From positions 62,001-126,000 of the forward strand of contig JADJMO010000025.1 of assembly GCA_016709545.1 (NCBI GenBank): a stretch of 64,000 nt of DNA. The letters are read 5' to 3'. The DNA comes from Myxococcales bacterium (GTDB taxonomy: Bacteria > Myxococcota_A > Polyangia > Polyangiales > JADJMO01). The position numbers and the translations under genes are program-made. Shown in pieces: positions 56,240-64,000 of this stretch; the first letter of the stretch is position 1; every line of letters starts with the position of its first letter. The notes below the pieces were generated by a model. The model saw only the letters and a list, made by a program, of their open reading frames with translations. It ran no database searches and was not told where the DNA came from.

Positions 56240-58006
56240 CCGCGCTCCGCCGCCCCCTGGCCCTCGCGGGCGCGCTCGTCGCGGCCAAGCTCGCCGTGCT
56301 CGGCCTGCGCGCGCTCGACCACACCTCGGGCCCGCGCCTGCTCGCGCGGCCGGGGGCGCTGTTCGCCGAGGACGCCGCGCTCGTCGCCGTCGCGCTCGGC
56401 CTCGAGCTCGTGACGCGTCGAGCGACGTCGCGCATCGCCACGCGGCTCAAGGACGCGCTGTTCTGGGCGGTGGTCGTCTACACCGCGTTCAACGTGGCCA
56501 TCGCGCGCACGCTCGGCACGCCGCTCACCTTCGCGCTCGTGCGGGCGGCGGGCACCACGCTCGCCGACTCGCTGCGGCGCTACGTGACCCCGACCAACAC
56601 CCTGGGCGTCGCGGTCGTGATCGGCGCGGCGATCCTGGGCGCCCGCCTCGCGGCGCGGCTGCGGCCGCGCGCCGTCGCCGCCTTCGCGCTCGCGCTCGTG
56701 ACCCTCGGGCTCCTCCCGCGAGGCCGCCGCCGAGAGCCTCGGCCTGCACCGCAACGCCGTGGTCACCCTCGCGCGCACCGCGTTCCAGCACCACCGCGGG
56801 GCCGCGCCCGCGCCCTCCGACCTGCCGCCGCTCGCGCCCTCGGGCCGCGCGACCGACCTCGCCCACCTCGCCGGCGCCGGCCGCGGCAAGAGCGTGGTGC
56901 ACGTGGTGCTCGAGTCCACCGGCGCGCGCTACCTGCAGCCGTGGGGCGCGACCGGTCTCGACCCGATGCCACGCCTCTCCGAGCTCGCCCGCGGCGCGGT
57001 GCTGTTCGACCGCGCGTACGCCGTCCACCCCGAGAGCATCAAGGGCATGATGGCCTACCTCTGCGCGCAGGCCCCCGCGATGGACACCGACGCCGACCAC
57101 TACGCGAAGCTCGGAGGCGCGGCCCTCCCGGCGCTCCTCGCCCGCCACGGCTACCACACCGCGCTCTTCCACTCGGGCCGCTTCGCCTACCTCGGCATGC
57201 GCCACCTCGTCGACGATCGCGGCTTCGGCACCCTCGCCGACGCGGCCGTCGTGGGCGGCCCCTACGAGCGGAGCTTCGGCGTCGACGATCGCTCGACCGT
57301 CGACCGCGCGCTCGCCTGGATCGACGGCCACCACGACCGGCCGTTCTACCTGGTCTACATGCCGATCGGCGGGCACCACCCCTACCAGGCGCCGGGCGTC
57401 GGGAAGCGGCCGTTCGGCGAGTCGAGCGACTTCGACGCCTACCGCAGCGACCTCTTCCAGAGCGACGAGGCCCTCGGCGCGCTGATCGACGGCCTGCGCG
57501 CGCGCGGCCTCGCCGACGACGTCGTGTGGGTCGTGCACGGCGACCACGGCGAGGCGTTCCAGCAGCACGACGGCAACGTCGCCCACTCGCTGCACGTCTA
57601 CGAGGAGAACCTGCACGTGCCGCTGCTCGTGCGCATCCCCAAGGCGCTCGAGGCGCCGGTGCACGCCCTGCAGACCGCGAGCCTGCTCGACGTGCCGCGA
57701 ACCATCGCGGCCGTGCTCGGCCTGCCGGCCGACCCGCGCTGGGACGGCGGCTCGCTGCTCGAGGGCACGCCGCGCGTCGCCCGCGCGTTCGTCGACCACG
57801 TGTCGCGCGAGCTCGCGGTGATCGACGGCCCGTGGAAGGCCATCGTCGACCTCGACCGCGCCAAGGTGCGCCTGTTCCGCCTCGACCTCGATCCAGGCGA
57901 GCTGCACGATCTCGCGAAGGACGACCCGGGCCGGGCCGGGCGCTACCGCGCGCACGTGGAGGCGTGGGCGGCCCGCGAGCGCGCCCGGGTCCTCGGCGCG
58001 CGGTGA
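56236..58006 (+). CDS. LtaS/EptA-like sulfatase-fold membrane transferase, frameshifted
   Basis: Starts at a GTG in a GTGA overlap with psd. The first 160 residues have about four membrane helices; the frame breaks near 56710-56722 and continues as EAAAESLGLHRNAVVTLART. The periplasmic domain is a sulfatase/phosphotransferase fold: VVHVVLESTGARYLQPWGA (metal Glu), HPESIKGMMAYL (nucleophile region), GGHHPYQAP and VHGDHGEAFQQHDGN (metal Asp and His). These enzymes move phosphoglycerol or phosphoethanolamine from a lipid to a surface acceptor. Next to psd, phosphatidylethanolamine is a likely donor (inference). Confidence 0.75.
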
Positions 58007-58041
58007 GCCCCTCCGCTACCATCCTCCGACGCCCTCCGCCC

Positions 58042-62136
<4,095 letters not shown>

Positions 62137-62140
<4 letters not shown>

Positions 62141-63243
62141 GGGGGATCCAGATCGCGGGGCTCGCGCTGATCACGCTGCTCGGCTGCGCGGGCACGGCGC
62201 CCGCGACCGATCCGGCCGACGTGGGGGCGGGTGACGCCGTGCTCGACGCCGACGCCGACGCCGACGCCGAAGCTGCCGCCGACGCGGCTCCCACGTGCGC
62301 CGCGGGCGCGGTGCCCGTCGAGCTGTCGACCGACGGCGGCTATGCATATCCACCTTATGCACTGGACGGGTGCGCGCTCGCCTACCTGAGCAAGACCGGC
62401 GCGGTGCACCTGCGCGATCTCGCGCGCGGCACCGACGTGGAGGTCGACCCCGGGCCGGCGCGCCGCCCGACGCTCGCCGGCGACACGCTCGCCTGGGAGA
62501 CGGTGGGCGCCTCGCCGACGGTGCGCGTGCGCCACGCGGGCGGCCCCATCGTGACGCTGCCCGAAAAGGCGGGCGAGCCCCGCGCCGCGCGCGACGCGGT
62601 GGTGTTCACGCGCTTCCTCGGCGCCGACGCGCTCGGCGACACCGACGTGCAGCTCTACGTGCCGACCACCGGCGTCACCACCACCATCGCGGGCGGCCCC
62701 GGCCAGCAGCGCTTCGCCGACGTCGACGACGACTGGATCGCGGTCACCGACTTCTCGGAGGACCCGGACGGCCGGTTCGACGCCAACGAGACCGACCTCG
62801 CCGACGTGGTGCTCTACGAGCGCCGCACCGGCAAGATCTCCCCACGCAAGCGCAAGGGCAAGCAGGCGTTCCCGATCCTCGTCGGCGGCGGCACGGTCGT
62901 CTACCACGAGTGGGATTTCATCCACCCGCAGCCCAAGCTCGAGGTCTACGAACTGTTCCGCGGCAAGCTCGAGGCGGCCTCCGACGCCGACGTGCGCCTC
63001 GCCTCGGTGGTCACCTCGTCGTACGTCCGACCGGCGGGTCGCGGAGGTGTCGTCGAGTGGGTGGTGCGCGACCTCGCCGGCGTCGTCACGCTGTTCCGGG
63101 CGCGCGTCGCGGGCGGACCGACGGAGACGGTGACGGGGCTCGCGGCGAGCGACCTCCTGGCCCCGGCCGTCGCGGCGGACCGGACGGCGATCGGCGTGCG
63201 CGGCGCCGACGGCCTGCTCACCCTGCGCATCCTGTCGCGGTGA
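62137..63243 (+). CDS. lipoprotein with TolB-like beta-propeller
   Basis: 368 aa from a GTG overlapping the sigma-54 gene. Signal QIAGLALITLLGC, a linker of Asp-Ala repeats, then repeats of 40-45 residues such as ALAYLSKTGAVHLRDLARGT, DTLAWETVGASPTVRVRHAG and TTGVTTTIAGGPGQQRFADV, as in TolB/DPP propellers. Probably surface or periplasmic. Its stop lies 3 bp from the end of the YgfK-like gene on the other strand. Confidence 0.75.
62245..62275. repeat. GACGCC hexamer repeat in lipoprotein linker
   Basis: GACGCC is repeated four to five times in tandem, encoding Asp-Ala. It may vary by slippage. Confidence 0.6.
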
Positions 63244-63246
63244 GGT

Positions 63247-64000
63247 TCAGGCGGTCACGTAGTTGACCGCGTCGCCGACGAACGCCTTGCGGAGCCAGTC
63301 GAGGATGTGGAAGGAGGTCAGGTCGACCTCGCCCTCCGCCGTGCCGCTCACCGTGTCGTCGCCTTCGCGCAGCGACAGCGAGAACCCCTCGCCGGTGTAG
63401 ACCACGCGGTCGCCGTCGAGGCGCACGTGGAACTCCTTGCCGTCGAACCGGCCGTCCATGGTCGCGCCGCCGCGCTCGACGAAGACCCCGTCGAGGGTGG
63501 CCTCGGCCCACCGCGCGCGGGTGCCGAAGAAGCGCGGCTTGGCCACGTAGGGCCCGCCGTCCTCGGGGCAGAACACGTCGCAGTTGCCGCACTCGTTGCA
63601 GAGGTCGACGAAGTTCGCGATCTGGTGCTTCTTGTCGAACTTCAGCACGCCGTGGCTCTCGCGGGCGAAGGCGCCCCCGGGCTGCGGGCGAAGCTTGACG
63701 ATGGGCACCTCGAGGCGCGGCAGCACGTAGGTGAAGTTCGCGTCGTTGGGACACACCGGCAGGCACTTGTCGCAGGTGAGGCAGTCGAACAGCACGAGGT
63801 GCGTGCCCACCTTGGGCGGCGACTTGGCGTTGGCCGCGCGCGCGTACCGCGGGTCGGCGAGCAGGCCGCCGACGTAGCGCTCGGTGTTCAGCAGCCGGGC
63901 CTCGACGAGCCACGGCTCGAGCGCCGGACCCGCGGCCGCTGCGAGATCGGCGCGGGCGGCGAGCGCCTCGCGACACGCGGTGACTTCGACGCCGCGCTGC
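63247..64000 (-). CDS. YgfK-like Fe-S oxidoreductase, C-terminal part (5' end outside window)
   Basis: The frame is open from the right edge to 63247 (about 250 codons). The segment PPKVGTHLVLFDCLTCDKC then LPVCPNDANF and later DLCNECGNCDVFCPEDG are two ferredoxin-type [4Fe-4S] motifs spaced as in E. coli YgfK, with YGGLLADPRY-like text before them (RYVGGLLADPRYARAANAK). YgfK is the glutamate-synthase-like/Fe-S subunit linked with selenium-dependent Mo hydroxylases and purine or uric acid breakdown. The GTG/ATG at 63810 seen by a gene finder would be internal. It may provide reduction for the Mo hydroxylase at 33304 (inference). Confidence 0.8.
   Translation of the reverse strand, partial: QRGVEVTACREALAARADLAAAAGPALEPWLVEARLLNTERYVGGLLADPRYARAANAKSPPKVGTHLVLFDCLTCDKCLPVCPNDANFTYVLPRLEVPIVKLRPQPGGAFARESHGVLKFDKKHQIANFVDLCNECGNCDVFCPEDGGPYVAKPRFFGTRARWAEATLDGVFVERGGATMDGRFDGKEFHVRLDGDRVVYTGEGFSLSLREGDDTVSGTAEGEVDLTSFHILDWLRKAFVGDAVNYVTA

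Overview
The window is very GC-rich DNA packed with genes on both strands. Its protein styles point to a myxobacterium (Myxococcota, most likely Polyangiales/Sandaracinaceae-like). The signs are many lipoproteins with Asp/Thr/Gly-rich linkers, C-terminal Gly-Cys/hydrophobic/Arg tails of the MYXO-CTERM type, two repeat-companion (TIGR02996-type) proteins, an AgmX/PglI-type C-terminal domain, and sigma-54 activators fused to FHA or Ser/Thr kinase domains. This taxonomic call is an inference from protein style. No rRNA, tRNA or CRISPR array was seen.

Layout. 1-7.5 kb: a zinc-ribbon protein cut by the left edge, a beta-helix lipoprotein, a TetR/radical-SAM pair with a clear operator, a fasciclin protein, and a four-gene run (TerB-like, PqqD-domain protein, Tat-exported Ser/Ala-rich protein, Fic-like protein) that looks like a peptide-modification locus. 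7.5-16.4 kb: an FHA/sigma-54 regulator divergent from a trypsin-like lipoprotein, a glycosyltransferase, a phospholipase-A2-like lipoprotein, and a TetR-P450-AraC run. 16.4-31.7 kb: mostly lipoproteins and outer-membrane proteins, with a GH16 glucanase, a RAYT-like transposase, a LuxR protein with two HTH domains and two repeat-companion proteins. 31.7-39.1 kb: a purine/ureide catabolic locus. It holds a fused Fe-S/molybdenum hydroxylase like the selenium-dependent xanthine dehydrogenases, an SsnA-like amidohydrolase, an AllC/HyuC-type M20 amidase and a nitrilase-type carbamoylase, in overlapping order, with a PLP enzyme divergent. 39.1-44.9 kb: a P-type ATPase, a roughly 280-bp poly-G tract and a Kelch-like lipoprotein. 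44.9-51.1 kb: an accessory region of lower GC with duplicated beta-barrel and Cys-rich lipoprotein genes, a gene fragment, palindromic repeats and a 35-bp inverted repeat. 51-63.2 kb: a GST, a barrel/ferritin-like protein, an ArsC-family gene with an in-frame TGA at its catalytic Cys codon (candidate selenoprotein), then an overlapping set of MYXO-CTERM-type protein, desaturase fusion, phosphatidylserine decarboxylase, LtaS/EptA-like sulfatase, a giant kinase/sigma-54 regulator and a lipoprotein. The right edge carries the C-terminal part of a YgfK-like Fe-S protein.

The strongest theme is selenium. The Mo hydroxylase and YgfK-like protein belong to families tied to labile-selenium Mo enzymes, and the ArsC-like gene has a TGA followed by a bacterial-SECIS-like hairpin. 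In E. coli and gut bacteria, ygfK, ssnA, xdhD and neighbours form a selenium-linked purine/uric acid degradation set; this window holds several parallel parts in a different arrangement.

Caution on quality. At least ten single-base frameshifts in obviously continuous genes, mostly in G/C runs, plus the poly-G tract, suggest indel or assembly errors. I describe those genes as single genes with a frameshift.
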